64,000 nucleotides of DNA. Source: CAVRGQ01 sp963720785 (GTDB taxonomy: Bacteria; Actinomycetota; Acidimicrobiia; IMCC26256; DASPTH01). The first letter of the stretch is position 1. Each line of letters starts with the position of its first letter. Positions 1-8,474 of this stretch are shown here, piece by piece. Position numbers and translations under genes: made by a program. The DNA lies in NCBI GenBank assembly GCA_963720785.1, contig CAVRGQ010000008.1, positions 558,001 to 622,000 of the forward strand, read 5' to 3'. The notes under the pieces were generated by a model. It did no database searches. It was not told the origin of the DNA and saw only the letters and a program-made list of their open reading frames with translations.

Positions 1-725
1 ACGCCGATGCCGATCATCGATGCGAGCTGCGTGGTCATGTCGGGGGTGGTGAACACGTGGCTCGACAGCGCGACGAGCGCGAAGCCCACGCCGATGCCGA
101 ACAACGCCGTGAGGATCGGGAGCCCCATCGCCAGCAACGAACCGAACGCGATGAGCAGGATGATCACCGCGGCGGCGATGCCGATCAGCTCGGAGGCCCC
201 GAGCTCGGGCTTCTCCTGGAACATCCGGCCGCCCAGCTCGACCTGCAGCTTCGAACCGGCGACTGCTGTACCGCTCGCGGTGTCGGCGATCTTGCGCACG
301 TCGTCGACCGTGGACTGCTTCACGTCACCGGCGCGCTGCGCGAACTGCACGGTGGCGAACGCCACCTTGCCGTCCTTCGCGGTCTGCCCCAGGCCCTGCG
401 GCGCGTACGGGCTGGTGATGCCGGTGATGCCCGGCACCTTCGCGACGTCGGCGAAGACTTGCTCCATCGCGGCCTGCACCTCGGGCGTGGCGACGCCGGC
501 GGGCGACGCGAACACGATCTGCCCCTCGTCGCCGGCCTTGGCCGCGAACCGCGCCTTGAGGAGGTTGGCGGCCTGCTGTGACTCGGTGCCGCCCACCTCG
601 ATGCCCTGCGAGTAGGCGGAACCGACCGAGTTGGCGACGAGGGTGAGCCCGACGAGCGCGACGAGCCACATGAGGACGACCACCTTGCGGTGGCGGTGGC
701 ACCAGGAAGCGAGCCGGCGCAGCAC
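1..725 (-). CDS. MMPL/RND family transporter, N-terminal part (runs off left edge)
   Basis: About 241 residues of an MmpL-type inner-membrane exporter are visible; the rest lies beyond the left edge. Reading down from GTG at 725, a short basic N-terminus (LRRLASWCHRHRK) leads into a first membrane helix (VVVLMWLVALVGLTLVA), then a roughly 150-residue extracytoplasmic domain with the early family feature SQQAANLLKARF, then the start of a helix bundle (ELIGIAAAVIILLIAFGS). This is the usual MmpL order of one helix, porter domain and helix cluster. The GTG start is preceded by GGAAAGG at good spacing. Family members export lipids or drugs using the proton gradient. A MarR gene is divergent with an inverted repeat between them, so MarR control is likely but inferred. 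Substrate unknown. Confidence 0.85.
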   Translation of the reverse strand, partial: MLRRLASWCHRHRKVVVLMWLVALVGLTLVANSVGSAYSQGIEVGGTESQQAANLLKARFAAKAGDEGQIVFASPAGVATPEVQAAMEQVFADVAKVPGITGITSPYAPQGLGQTAKDGKVAFATVQFAQRAGDVKQSTVDDVRKIADTASGTAVAGSKLQVELGGRMFQEKPELGASELIGIAAAVIILLIAFGSLLAMGLPILTALFGIGVGFALVALSSHVFTTPDMTTQLASMIGIG

Positions 726-770
726 GTCGGTTTCCTTTCCCCGCCCGGGGGGCGAAACGGGGTACAGTAT

Positions 771-799
771 TTGGAAGGGAAAACCATTGGGCTTTCCAA
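771..799. promoter_or_regulatory. Inverted repeat between MMPL and MarR genes (probable MarR operator)
   Basis: The arms TTGGAAGG (771-778) and CTTTCCAA (792-799) form an inverted repeat with one mismatch and a 13-nt centre. It lies just downstream of a TACAGT hexamer (763-768) that could be the -10 of the marR promoter, so a bound repressor would sit at the transcription start. Placement in a MarR/exporter divergon supports autoregulation and exporter control. Binding is inferred. Confidence 0.5.
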
Positions 800-828
800 C
801 TATTGCAAGCTAGCAGGAGTTCGCGGCA

Positions 829-1314
829 GTGGCGACACCCGGGGGGACATCCAGGAGCACGAAGGCCGAAGCGAAGGCCGACACGAAGGCCGACACCGAG
901 CTCACCCGTGACCTCCTCGCCCACCTCCACGGCCTCGTGGAGGGCATGAAGCACTACGCCCAGGACCTCGCCCTGGAGTTCGGCCTCTCCCTCTCGCAGC
1001 TCGACGCCCTCAAGAGCCTCGGCGGCGCGCCCTGTTCGCAGCGCGACCTCGCGCAGTCGCTGCACTTCGACGCGTCGAACGTCACCGACATCGTCGACCG
1101 GCTCGAGACCCGGGGCCTCGTGCAGCGCACCGTGGATCCCAACGACCGCCGGGTGCGGCGGCTCGTGCTCACCGACGAGGGCGCCGCGGTACGCCGCAAG
1201 CTGGTGGAGCGCATCGTCGACGACGCGCCCATCACCCGGCTCTCGAAGGCGGATCAGACCACGCTGCGCGACCTGCTCGCCAAGATCACCGACCCCATCG
1301 ACCTACCGGAGTAG
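829..1314 (+). CDS. MarR family transcriptional regulator
   Basis: A 161-residue winged-helix regulator. The DNA-binding core spans roughly residues 60-125: LSQLDALKSLGG, then CSQRDLAQSLHFDASNVTDIVDRLETRGLV as helix-turn-helix, then the wing VDPNDRRVRRLVLTDEG, whose D-x-R-x-R pattern is the MarR hallmark. A charged, alanine- and lysine-rich leader of about 25 residues precedes the first dimerisation helix. GTG start at 829 with AGGAG eight bases upstream. Divergent from the MmpL-type exporter, with an inverted repeat in the shared control region. By analogy with MarR/exporter pairs it probably represses both and responds to a small aromatic or lipophilic ligand. The ligand cannot be read from sequence. 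Confidence 0.93.
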   Translation: MATPGGTSRSTKAEAKADTKADTELTRDLLAHLHGLVEGMKHYAQDLALEFGLSLSQLDALKSLGGAPCSQRDLAQSLHFDASNVTDIVDRLETRGLVQRTVDPNDRRVRRLVLTDEGAAVRRKLVERIVDDAPITRLSKADQTTLRDLLAKITDPIDLPE

Positions 1315-1315
1315 C

Positions 1316-1930
1316 TCAGCTCCAGGCGGCGATCAGCTCGTCGGTGGTGGTGATCGTCGCCACGAACGACAGCGAGTTCTCGATGATCACGTCGGTGTAG
1401 CTGGCGGGAAAGCCGGTGATCCCGTCGCGCGCCACCACGGCCTGGTAGCCCAGGTTCACCGCGTCGAACACGCCACAGGTGACACCGACGTTGGTGGACA
1501 CGCCCACCACGATCACCGTCTGCGCGCCGAGGTTCGTGAGCAGCGCGCCCACGTCGGTGCCCGCGATCGGCGAGATGCCGTGCAGGCGCACCGAGACGAG
1601 GTCGGACTCCTCGCAGCCGATCTCGTCGATGACGTCGACGAGCGGCGTGCCGATGGTCTGGAACATCTTGTACTTCTCGGTGGCCGCGAACAGCCGGGCG
1701 TTGTGGTTCGCGCCCTTGAGATCGGGGCGGTGCCCCGCGATCGTGTGGATCACGTTGCAGCCCGCGGCGCGCCCGGCCTTCACCAGACGACCCATCGTGT
1801 CGAGCACGCCGGAGTCGCGCGCCGCCTCGTAGAGGTCGCGGCGCACGCTCTCGGGGCCGATCACACCCTTCTGCGCCTCCTGCGTGAGGATGACGGTGTG
1901 GGCGGGGTCGACGAGTTCACGGAGGTCCAT
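1316..1930 (-). CDS. Isochorismatase-like cysteine hydrolase family protein
   Basis: A 204-residue protein with the isochorismatase fold: central strands VIHTIAGH and TVIVVGVSTN and the terminal block NLGYQAVVARDGITG. Classical members use an Asp-Lys-Cys triad. Here the first acidic residue is Glu18 (VILTQEAQKG instead of the usual DMQ), and the normal nucleophile position in GVSTNVGVTCG is Gly149, with a cysteine only at 152. It may be a divergent subfamily using another residue, or it may be non-hydrolytic. The stop is 2 nt from that of marR (convergent). The ATG at 1930 overlaps the divergent SDR's extended frame, so the two share a roughly 20-bp control region. Substrate unknown. Confidence 0.8.
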   Translation of the reverse strand: MDLRELVDPAHTVILTQEAQKGVIGPESVRRDLYEAARDSGVLDTMGRLVKAGRAAGCNVIHTIAGHRPDLKGANHNARLFAATEKYKMFQTIGTPLVDVIDEIGCEESDLVSVRLHGISPIAGTDVGALLTNLGAQTVIVVGVSTNVGVTCGVFDAVNLGYQAVVARDGITGFPASYTDVIIENSLSFVATITTTDELIAAWS

Positions 1931-1949
1931 GGGCCGGTACCGTATCGCC

Positions 1950-2744
1950 ATGCCGCAGGTCGGGTCAGATGCCGCATTCGATCTCTCGGGCCGTGTCGCG
2001 ATCGTCACCGGTGGCGGCACGGGGATCGGCGCGGCGACCGCGACCCTCCTCGCGGCGCACGGCGCCGACGTGGTGATCGCGGCGCGCACGCTCGCCGACC
2101 TCGAGGAAGTGGCGGAGCGCGTCACGGCCGACACCGGCCGGCGCGTGCTGCCCGTCGTCACCGACGTGAAGCAGCCCGACGACGTCGACCGCATGGTCGA
2201 GCACACCATGGGCGAGTTTGGCCGCATCGACATCCTCGTGAACAACGCGGGCGGCACCCGCCTCGGCCCGTTGGAGTCACTCCCCCTCAAGGGCTGGGAT
2301 GCCACCTTCGACCTCAACCTCCGAGGCGCGTTCCTCGGCACGCAGGCCGCAGGCCGTCACATGCTCGAGGCCGGGCGCGGCGCGATCGTCAACGTCTCGT
2401 CGGCCGCGGGCATCACCGGCGTGAAGGGCGGCGCCCACTACTCCGCGGCGAAGGCCGGCCTGCAGATGTTCACGAGCGTCACCGCGGCCGAGTGGGGCCC
2501 GCGCGGGGTGCGCGCCAACTGCGTCGCCGTCGGTCTCGTGGCCTCGGAGCGCGCCGTCGCCGCGTGGGACGTCGCGGGCATCGATCCCGATGCGGTGGCC
2601 GCGGTTACCCCGGTCGGGCGCGCCGGGCAGCCGATCGAGGTCGCCTACCCCATCCTGTTCCTGGTGAGCGACGCGGCGTCGTACGTGAACGGCCAGACGT
2701 TCGCAGTCGACGGCGGTGCGCAGATGCCGGGCAACGACCAGTGA
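1950..2744 (+). CDS. SDR family NAD(P)-dependent oxidoreductase
   Basis: A 264-residue classical short-chain dehydrogenase. Visible motifs: the nucleotide-binding TGGGTGIG (about residues 19-26), NNAG followed by GTRLGPLE, the catalytic serine block VNVSSAAG, the catalytic YSAAK, and the C-terminal cofactor/substrate closure VNGQTFAVDGG. FabG-like SDRs reduce or oxidise 3-oxo/3-hydroxy groups of acyl thioesters or alcohols. ATG 1950 is chosen because a TACCGTAT box ends a few bases upstream, as in leaderless actinobacterial promoters; an in-frame ATG at 1929 would extend it by seven residues. Divergent from the isochorismatase-like gene. Substrate not predictable. Confidence 0.9.
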   Translation: MPQVGSDAAFDLSGRVAIVTGGGTGIGAATATLLAAHGADVVIAARTLADLEEVAERVTADTGRRVLPVVTDVKQPDDVDRMVEHTMGEFGRIDILVNNAGGTRLGPLESLPLKGWDATFDLNLRGAFLGTQAAGRHMLEAGRGAIVNVSSAAGITGVKGGAHYSAAKAGLQMFTSVTAAEWGPRGVRANCVAVGLVASERAVAAWDVAGIDPDAVAAVTPVGRAGQPIEVAYPILFLVSDAASYVNGQTFAVDGGAQMPGNDQ

Positions 2745-2757
2745 AGCGGGAGCACCG

Positions 2758-2940
2758 ATGAGCCACGACCATTCCGTCCGCATCTTCGCCGGGCGTTGGA
2801 ACGAACGCGAGATGTCGGAGATCCTCGCCGAACTCGCGAGCCGGGGCATCGAGGTGCAGACCGACGGCACCGACATCGTCGTGCCGCGCGACCACCAGCG
2901 CGAGGTCGACATGATCGTGGAGTCGGTCACCGAGGAGTAG
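2758..2940 (+). CDS. Small conserved-type protein, 60 aa, function unknown
   Basis: Sixty residues starting MSHDHSVRIFAGRWNERE and ending VDMIVESVTEE, acidic with an alternating strand/helix look. Start ATG 2758 has GGGAG at suitable spacing and the gene begins 13 nt after the SDR stop, so it is probably translated from the same transcript. No catalytic motif, membrane segment or signal peptide is visible. It resembles small alpha/beta accessory proteins, but I do not recognise the family. Confidence 0.65.
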   Translation: MSHDHSVRIFAGRWNEREMSEILAELASRGIEVQTDGTDIVVPRDHQREVDMIVESVTEE

Positions 2941-2943
2941 CGG

Positions 2944-3429
2944 GTGCCAAACGGAATGAGCACGCTCTACCTCTTCAGCGGCCTGCCCGGCTCGGGCAAG
3001 AGCACCGTGGCGCGCATCCTCGCCGACGACGAGGGCGCGGTCCGTCTCGCGCCCGACGACTGGCTGCAGGCACTCATCCACGACGTCCGCGACGCCGACG
3101 CGCGCCGGGCGATGCGCGAGTTGCACTGGCAACACGCGCAGGAGCTGCTCCTCCAAGGTGTCTCCGTCATCCTCGAGTTCGGGTTCCCGACGCGCGTCGA
3201 GCGCGACGAGAAGCGGGAACGGGCACGGCAGCTCGGTGCGCGCGTGGAGCTGTGGTTCCTCGACGACGACCGCGAACTGTTGTGGAGCCGGGTCGAGCGC
3301 CGCAACGTGTCCGGCGCACCCGGCGCCGTCCACGTGGAGCGCGAGACCTTCGTGGCCTGGGCGGCCGAGTTCGAGGCCCCCGACGCCGACGAGCTCGCCC
3401 TCTACGACAGCGGCGAGGACCAGGCGTAG
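2944..3429 (+). CDS. P-loop ATPase/kinase of the AAA or zeta-toxin-like type
   Basis: A 161-residue P-loop protein. A Walker A motif GLPGSGKST is near residue 16, followed by APDDWLQALI, a substrate-binding acidic patch seen in small-molecule kinases such as chloramphenicol phosphotransferase. The central strand VSVILEFGFP and the lid-like arginine-rich block RVERDEKRERARQLG follow. It therefore probably phosphorylates a small metabolite. GTG 2944 has GAGGAG upstream in the end of the preceding gene; ATG 2956 is the alternative start. Three nucleotides separate it from the 60-aa gene. No partner toxin or antitoxin is evident, so a toxin role is not supported. Confidence 0.8.
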   Translation: MPNGMSTLYLFSGLPGSGKSTVARILADDEGAVRLAPDDWLQALIHDVRDADARRAMRELHWQHAQELLLQGVSVILEFGFPTRVERDEKRERARQLGARVELWFLDDDRELLWSRVERRNVSGAPGAVHVERETFVAWAAEFEAPDADELALYDSGEDQA

Positions 3430-3527
3430 TGTTCGACTTCCGGCCGGAGGATCGGCGCGGCGTGATCATCTCCGTCGGGATCGGGTTCTTGGTGCTCTTC
3501 GTCGTGGCGCTCGCGCGCTCGCTCTGA
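3429..3527 (+). CDS. Possible 32-aa single-pass membrane protein
   Basis: A very short reading frame whose GTG overlaps the last base of the preceding TAG stop. It encodes a charged start (FDFRPEDRRG) and one clear membrane helix (VIISVGIGFLVLFVVALA). The charge pattern and helix look like a real microprotein of the type often missed by gene callers, and the overlap suggests translational coupling with the kinase gene. No function can be assigned. Without comparative data it could be spurious. Confidence 0.4.
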   Translation: MFDFRPEDRRGVIISVGIGFLVLFVVALARSL

Positions 3528-3574
3528 TCGAAATCGGCTTGATCGGAGCACCACCGTCGGAGTGCACTGGACCC

Positions 3575-4345
3575 ATGGCACGCGTCGCCGGCGACTTCGA
3601 CTACGAGACCGGCGGCGCCACGTACGACACCTACCGGCGCGCCGATGCGCGCATCGCCGCCGTCGTGCATCGCGCGCTCGGTGACGCGGCGACGGTCCTG
3701 AACGTGGGGGCGGGGGCCGGCTCGTACGAACCGACCGACCGCGCCGTCGTCGCGGTCGAACCTTCGGCCTCCATGCGCGCCAAGCGCACGAGCGACGCGC
3801 CGGTCGTCGACGCGGTCGCCGAGGTGCTCCCCTTCGGCGACGCCTCCTTCGACGCGGGGATGGCGATCGCGACGGTTCACCAGTGGCCCGACCTGGGCGC
3901 CGGCTTGCGCGAGCTGCGCCGCGTGACGCGCGGTCCCGTCGTCGTGCTCACGTTCGACCCCGCGGTCATCGTCGACGCGTGGTTCGCCACGTACGCGCCC
4001 GAGATCGCGATGGCCGACGGTCGGCGGATGCCCGCACCCGAGGTGATCGCCGCGCTGCTCGGCGGGCGCACCGAGATCCAGCCGGTGCCCATCCCCCTCG
4101 ACTGCACCGACGGGTTCGCGGAGGCCTACTACGGCCGGCCCGAACGGCTGCTGGAGGAGCCGGTGCGGCGGGCGCAGTCGGGGTGGGCGTTCCTGCCCGA
4201 CGGCGCGGAGGAACGCGCAGTTGCGCGGCTGGCCGCCGACCTCGCCGACGGCACCTGGGACCAGCGGTACGGCCATCTGCGCGCCGAGCCCTGGCACGAG
4301 GGCTCCCTGCGCCTCGTGGTCTCCCGACGCCGACCGCAGCCCTGA
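3575..4345 (+). CDS. Class I SAM-dependent methyltransferase
   Basis: A 256-residue protein of the UbiE/Methyltransf_11 type. The SAM-binding glycine motif is VLNVGAGAGSYEP (about residues 38-50), followed by the acidic post-strand VAVEPSASM, the motif AEVLPFGDASFDAGMAI, and WPDLGAGLRELRRVTRGPVVVLTF, the usual post-IV helix and strand. The C-terminal half carries an arginine/aspartate-rich region that may form the acceptor site. Start ATG 3575 is the first Met before conserved sequence, about 48 nt after the microprotein. Such enzymes methylate small metabolites. Acceptor unknown. Confidence 0.85.
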   Translation: MARVAGDFDYETGGATYDTYRRADARIAAVVHRALGDAATVLNVGAGAGSYEPTDRAVVAVEPSASMRAKRTSDAPVVDAVAEVLPFGDASFDAGMAIATVHQWPDLGAGLRELRRVTRGPVVVLTFDPAVIVDAWFATYAPEIAMADGRRMPAPEVIAALLGGRTEIQPVPIPLDCTDGFAEAYYGRPERLLEEPVRRAQSGWAFLPDGAEERAVARLAADLADGTWDQRYGHLRAEPWHEGSLRLVVSRRRPQP

Positions 4346-4401
4346 ACGCCGCGCCCGTCGATACGCTGCTCGCCTGTTCACGAACCCGGGCGAGGGGCGA
4401 C

Positions 4402-5990
4402 ATGGCACGACGACCGAACATCCTGTTGATCACCACCGACGAGGAGCGGCAGCGCATCCCCCGACCCACGGGGTACAGCCTCCCGGGGCGTGAGCGCATC
4501 GCCGAGCGCGGCACGTCGTTCACGAACTACTACGCAGCATCCACGCAGTGCAGCAGCGCCCGCTCGGTGATGTACACGGGTCGCCACGTGCCGGTCACGC
4601 AGGTGTACGACAACGACAACATGCCGTACGTGCGACCGCTCGACCCGGCGCTCGGCACCATCGGCACGATGCTCCGGGCCAACGGCTACTCCACCACCTA
4701 CCAGGGGAAGTGGCACCTCTCGAACCTCTACGTCGACCCGGCGAACCCCACATCGACGGTCGACGCGCTCGAGCCCTACGGCTTCTCCGAGTGGAACGAC
4801 TGGGGCGACATCGACGGCGGCGCGTGGGCCGGACTCCGCGTCGACCCTGTCGTCGCCGGCCAGGCCGTGAAGTGGCTGCGTGAGCGCGCGCCCGTCGTCG
4901 CCGCGGAGCAGCCGTGGTTCATGGCGGTGAACTTCGTGAACCCGCACGACATCATGAGCTTCGACTACGGCGTGGCGTCGGCAGTCGCGTTGCCCATGGG
5001 CCTCGCTCACGCGGTCGTGACCAGGCCACCCGCCGACATCCCGGTGTACCGCACGCAGTGGGACGTCGACCTGCCGGCGACGGTGCACGACGACCTCTCG
5101 GGCGCGGCGCCGGCGGTGCGCGAGTACGCACGCATGCTCGACATCGTGTTCGGCGAGGTGCAGGGAGACGACCACTGGCTCGCCGGCATCAACTTCTACC
5201 TGAACTGCCTGCGCGACGTCGACCGCAGCATCGACCTCGTGCTCGACGCGCTGGTCGCCGCAGGCCAGGCCGACGACACGATCGTGATCTTCACCGCCGA
5301 CCACGGCGAGATGGCCGGTGGGCACGGGCTGCGCCAGAAGGCCAACTTCGTCTACGACGAGAACTTCCATGTGCCGCTCACGATCAGCCACCCCGACGTC
5401 GCGGGTGGTGCCACCACCGATGCGATGGCGTCGGCGGTCGATCTCGTCCCCACCATCCTGGAGTTCGCCGGCGTCGACGTCGCGAGTTCGACGGGCTGGG
5501 CGGTCACTCGCTGGCGCCCGCGATGCGAGGCGCGACCGTGCGCGACGGTGTGCTCCACGCGGTCGAGTCGGTGATCGGCCTCGACGCCGACTTCTGGGCC
5601 GCGTTCGGCGAGCCCGACGCGGGTGAGCGCATGATGGCCGGCGAGCTGCGTCCCAACTTCCACAAGCGCGGCTTCCTGCGCGGGTACACCGACGAGCGCT
5701 ACACGTTCGGCCGCTACTTCGCGCCGCTGGAGCCCAACCGCCCGACCGACGTCGACTCGCTGTTCGCGCAGAACGACGTCGTGTTGTACGACCGCGAGAC
5801 GGACCCCGGCGAGTTGGTGAACCTCGCGAGCGACCCGGCACGCGGTGAGCTCGTGTCACAGTGCTCGACGAAGCTCGAGGCCCTGATCACCGCGGAGATC
5901 GGCGCCGACACCGACTCCTGGGTGCTCGACCGTCCGGGTCTCATGGGCCTGCCACCGTGGCACGGCGACCAGGCGCCGAGCCACGCATGA
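4402..5990 (+). CDS. Sulfatase, formylglycine type (one apparent frameshift)
   Basis: A sulfatase-family hydrolase of about 529 residues once repaired. The N-terminus NILLITTDEERQR carries the metal-binding strand. Cys50 in TQCSSARSVMYTGR is the likely formylglycine residue; the motif is C-S-S-A-R, with Ser in the usual Pro/Ala position. Further metal/substrate motifs are YQGKWHLSN and IVIFTADHGEMAGGHG. The reading frame breaks near 5485: upstream GVDVASS is in one frame, downstream FDGLGGHSLAPAMRG in the next, and the total length is 3n+2, consistent with one missing base. The downstream part continues with typical C-terminal sulfatase sequence (LYDRETDPGELVNLA). ATG 4402 has GAGGGG upstream. 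The stop overlaps the next start as ATGA. Confidence 0.82.
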
Positions 5991-6658
5991 TGCGACAGGT
6001 CATCGGCGAGATCCTCCCCTTCGCCGTCGTCGTGATGGTGTCGCCGATCAACATCATCGCGGCCATTCTCTTGCTGTTCTCCCCGCGGCCGGTGCCCGCA
6101 GCCGCGGCATACCTCGCCGGCTTCGCCGTCGGTGTGGGTGCGGTGCTCGTGGCGTTCGATCTCGTCGCCGAGCAGATCGACTGGTCGTCGTCCGACGCGT
6201 CGCGCGGCGGGGCGTTCGTGCGCATCGCGCTGGGTGTGCTGTTGCTGGTCGCCGCGGTGAAGAAGCTCCGCAAACGCGGCGCCGCCGACGGGCCGCCCGA
6301 GCTCCCGCCGCGCATGCGGGGCATCTCGTCCATGGCACCCGGGCGTGCGGCGACCACCGGCTTCGCGATCGGTGCGCTCAACCCCAAGAACATCGCGATG
6401 GCACTGGCGTCGGCGCTGGCCATCGGTGCCGCGGGGCTGTCGGGCGGGGACATCGCCGTGACGATGGCGATCTACGTGGTGGTCGCATCGATCGGCGTGG
6501 CCGCACCGCTCGTGGTGACGGTGGCGCTGGGTGACCGGTCCCAGCCCGTGCTCGAGGGCTGGCGCGACTGGCTCGAGCGCAACAACGACGTCGTGATGGC
6601 CGTGCTCTACTTCGTGTTCGCCGCAGTGCTGATCGGCAACGGCATCCAGAAGTGGTGA
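5987..6658 (+). CDS. GAP-family (Sap-like) membrane protein
   Basis: A 223-residue polytopic membrane protein with about six helices, starting with ILPFAVVVMVSPINIIAAILLLF, then AAAYLAGFAVGVGAVLVAFDL and others. The spacing and the repeated motif SPINI/LNPKNIA are typical of the GAP/Sap family, which resembles LysE-type exporters and includes mycobacterial Sap, linked to sulfolipid export. The start ATG overlaps the sulfatase stop as ATGA, so translation is coupled. Because this family is linked to lipid transport, a joint role with the sulfatase in moving or processing a sulfated lipid is an attractive inference, but not shown. Confidence 0.78.
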   Translation: MMRQVIGEILPFAVVVMVSPINIIAAILLLFSPRPVPAAAAYLAGFAVGVGAVLVAFDLVAEQIDWSSSDASRGGAFVRIALGVLLLVAAVKKLRKRGAADGPPELPPRMRGISSMAPGRAATTGFAIGALNPKNIAMALASALAIGAAGLSGGDIAVTMAIYVVVASIGVAAPLVVTVALGDRSQPVLEGWRDWLERNNDVVMAVLYFVFAAVLIGNGIQKW

Positions 6659-6727
6659 AGCAAATTTCTCCTGGCTGAACGTCCGGTTCGGGCGATAACT
6701 GTCACACCCCTCCGTTTGGATGGGTTC

Positions 6728-7855
6728 GTGAGCAGGTTCCGTGATCGCTGCGACGAACTCAGGTGTTGGGACACCGAGCGGGTGCACGCGCATCGCGCGC
6801 GTGCGATTCGCGAGAAGCGTCGCTGGGAGATGGAGGAGCTCGCGGCGACGCGGGTGCTCGACGAGCGCGATGCGTTGGCAAAGGATCAGCCGGCGAAGGA
6901 CGGTGAGTCCGAGAGCACCGCGAAGCGTCGTCGGGAGACGGCGAAGAAGCTCGAGCGCTTGCCGAACTTGGGGAACGCCGCGATGGACGGCGAGCTGTCG
7001 TCGTCGCAGTTGGAACCGGCGGCCGATCTGGCCGATGAGGACTCCGACGAGGAGATCGCGGAGCGGGCGAAGCACGCAACGCCGGTCGAATTGCAGAAGA
7101 TGGCGCGCGAGCAGCGACGACGCGCGGCGCGCGAGGACTCCGTGAAGCGGCGGAATCGGCGGTCGTTGCGGAAGTGGCGCGACGACGACGGGTTCCTGTG
7201 CGGTCGGTTCGAGCTGCCGATGGAGCACGGCGGCGCGATCGTCGAGGCGTTCTTCGATCAGGTCACCAACCGGATGCGCCCGCAGACGGGTGAAGCGTGG
7301 GAACCCCTCGACCGTCGCCAGGCCGACGTGTTGATCGGGTTGTGTCAGATGGAAGCCGGCGCCGAGGACAGTGCCGAGAGCGCGACGGTCGGTGCCCGGG
7401 TGGACGTGCACGTCGACATCACCCTCGACGGTGAAGCGACGATGTGCGGGGTGCCATTGCCCGAAGAGTGGGTCGACGCCGCACGCGCCAACGCGCGGGT
7501 GCACCTGCGCGTGGTGGATGACGACGGGAACGTGATCGCAGAGGATCGGGCCCGCACGTTCGTGTCGCAGAAGCGGCGACGAGCCGTCGTGCGCAGAGAC
7601 GGACGATGTCGATGGCCGGGTTGCAACCGGCGCCTCAGACTCCAGGTCCACTACCTCCACCCCAGCTCATGGGGCGGAACCGACGACACATCCAATCTCG
7701 CGGCGGTCTGCGCGTACCACCACGGATTGTTGGTCCCCCACGGTGACTACGTGCTCGACGGCAACCCCAACCAGCCCGACGGCCTCACCCTCCGTCTCGT
7801 CACGGCGGAGGAACGCAGGCAGCGACGCCTCGAACCCATGGCGCTCGCAGTGTGA
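6728..7855 (+). CDS. HNH endonuclease, DUF222/13E12 repeat type
   Basis: A 375-residue protein with a highly charged helical N-terminal region (many KRR and EE stretches), a central domain with PMEHGGAIVEAFFDQVTNRM, as in the DUF222 part of 13E12 proteins, and a C-terminal HNH nuclease: RDGRCRWPGCNRR, then LQVHYLHPSSWGGTDDTSNL and CAYHHGLLVPHGDY. The first metal-site histidine pair reads H-Y-L-H instead of the usual H-H. Start GTG 6728 is preferred because GGATGGG lies upstream; TTG 6716 is in frame. Such genes are multi-copy and mobile-looking in actinobacteria, but no insertion-sequence ends are visible. Exact role unknown. Confidence 0.85.
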   Translation: MSRFRDRCDELRCWDTERVHAHRARAIREKRRWEMEELAATRVLDERDALAKDQPAKDGESESTAKRRRETAKKLERLPNLGNAAMDGELSSSQLEPAADLADEDSDEEIAERAKHATPVELQKMAREQRRRAAREDSVKRRNRRSLRKWRDDDGFLCGRFELPMEHGGAIVEAFFDQVTNRMRPQTGEAWEPLDRRQADVLIGLCQMEAGAEDSAESATVGARVDVHVDITLDGEATMCGVPLPEEWVDAARANARVHLRVVDDDGNVIAEDRARTFVSQKRRRAVVRRDGRCRWPGCNRRLRLQVHYLHPSSWGGTDDTSNLAAVCAYHHGLLVPHGDYVLDGNPNQPDGLTLRLVTAEERRQRRLEPMALAV

Positions 7856-7933
7856 CCCCGACGTGACGACCTGATCCTTGACAACTTCAGAGGCCGGCTT
7901 CAGCCGCAGGGCACGCGGTGCCGAAGATCTCGC

Positions 7934-8467
7934 ATGGTCCGCCGCCGTTCCCACCTCGCTCCGGTGCTCCTCGCTGCGCTGCTCCTGCTCCTGCTCGTCC
8001 CCGTGCTCGCCGTCGCAGGCGCGGGCGCGGCTTCGCCCCGGACGGTCGGGGTGGCGAAAGTGCCGGGTGTGGGCGTGGTGCTGGTCGACGGCGCGACCGG
8101 TCGCACCCTCTACACGCTCACCGACGCCTCGGGGAAGGCCGTGGCCTGCGCCGATGCCTGCCTGGCGGCGTGGCCCGCGCTCTCGGCGGGCGCCGGCGTG
8201 CGGGCCACCGCGCCGAAGGGTGTGCGCGGTCTCGCAACCACCAACGACGGCGCGGTGACCTCGAAGGGACGGCCGCTGTACCTCTTCTCGGGTGATCCAC
8301 AGGCGGGCACCGCGAACGGCAACGGCGTCAGCAGCTTCGGCGGTACCTGGAAGGTCGTGCGGATCCGGGGCCGGGCGGCCGCGGCAGCCAAGGCTGCGAA
8401 GCCCGCAGCCGGAGCCGGCGACACGACCACCGCGACGACCAACCCCGTCGAGGGCTACGGCTACTGA
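7934..8467 (+). CDS. Secreted repeat-domain protein (COG4315-like)
   Basis: A 177-residue exported protein. The N-terminus MVRRRSHLAPVLLAALLLLLL continues into an alanine-rich cleavage region (AVAGAGAASP), a clear Sec signal peptide without a lipobox cysteine. Two short repeats follow: VLVDGATGRTLYTLTDASGK with CADACLAAWPAL, and SKGRPLYLFSGDPQAGTANG with GGTWKVV. This is the pattern of the secreted repeat of unknown function found in many actinobacterial lipoproteins; the CxxxC cysteines may bind a metal or heme. The tail is an alanine/threonine-rich linker ending PVEGYGY. Its stop is 7 nt from the convergent neighbour's stop. Function unknown. Confidence 0.8.
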   Translation: MVRRRSHLAPVLLAALLLLLLVPVLAVAGAGAASPRTVGVAKVPGVGVVLVDGATGRTLYTLTDASGKAVACADACLAAWPALSAGAGVRATAPKGVRGLATTNDGAVTSKGRPLYLFSGDPQAGTANGNGVSSFGGTWKVVRIRGRAAAAAKAAKPAAGAGDTTTATTNPVEGYGY

Positions 8468-8474
8468 GTCGAGG

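Noticed and set aside
2944..3429. P-loop protein as a zeta toxin with antitoxin
   Set aside because: The neighbouring 60-aa protein has no antitoxin features, and the motifs fit small-molecule kinases equally well.
6728..7855. HNH gene as part of a mobile element or prophage
   Set aside because: No integrase, terminase, inverted ends or target duplications are visible; DUF222-HNH genes are common single genes in actinobacteria.
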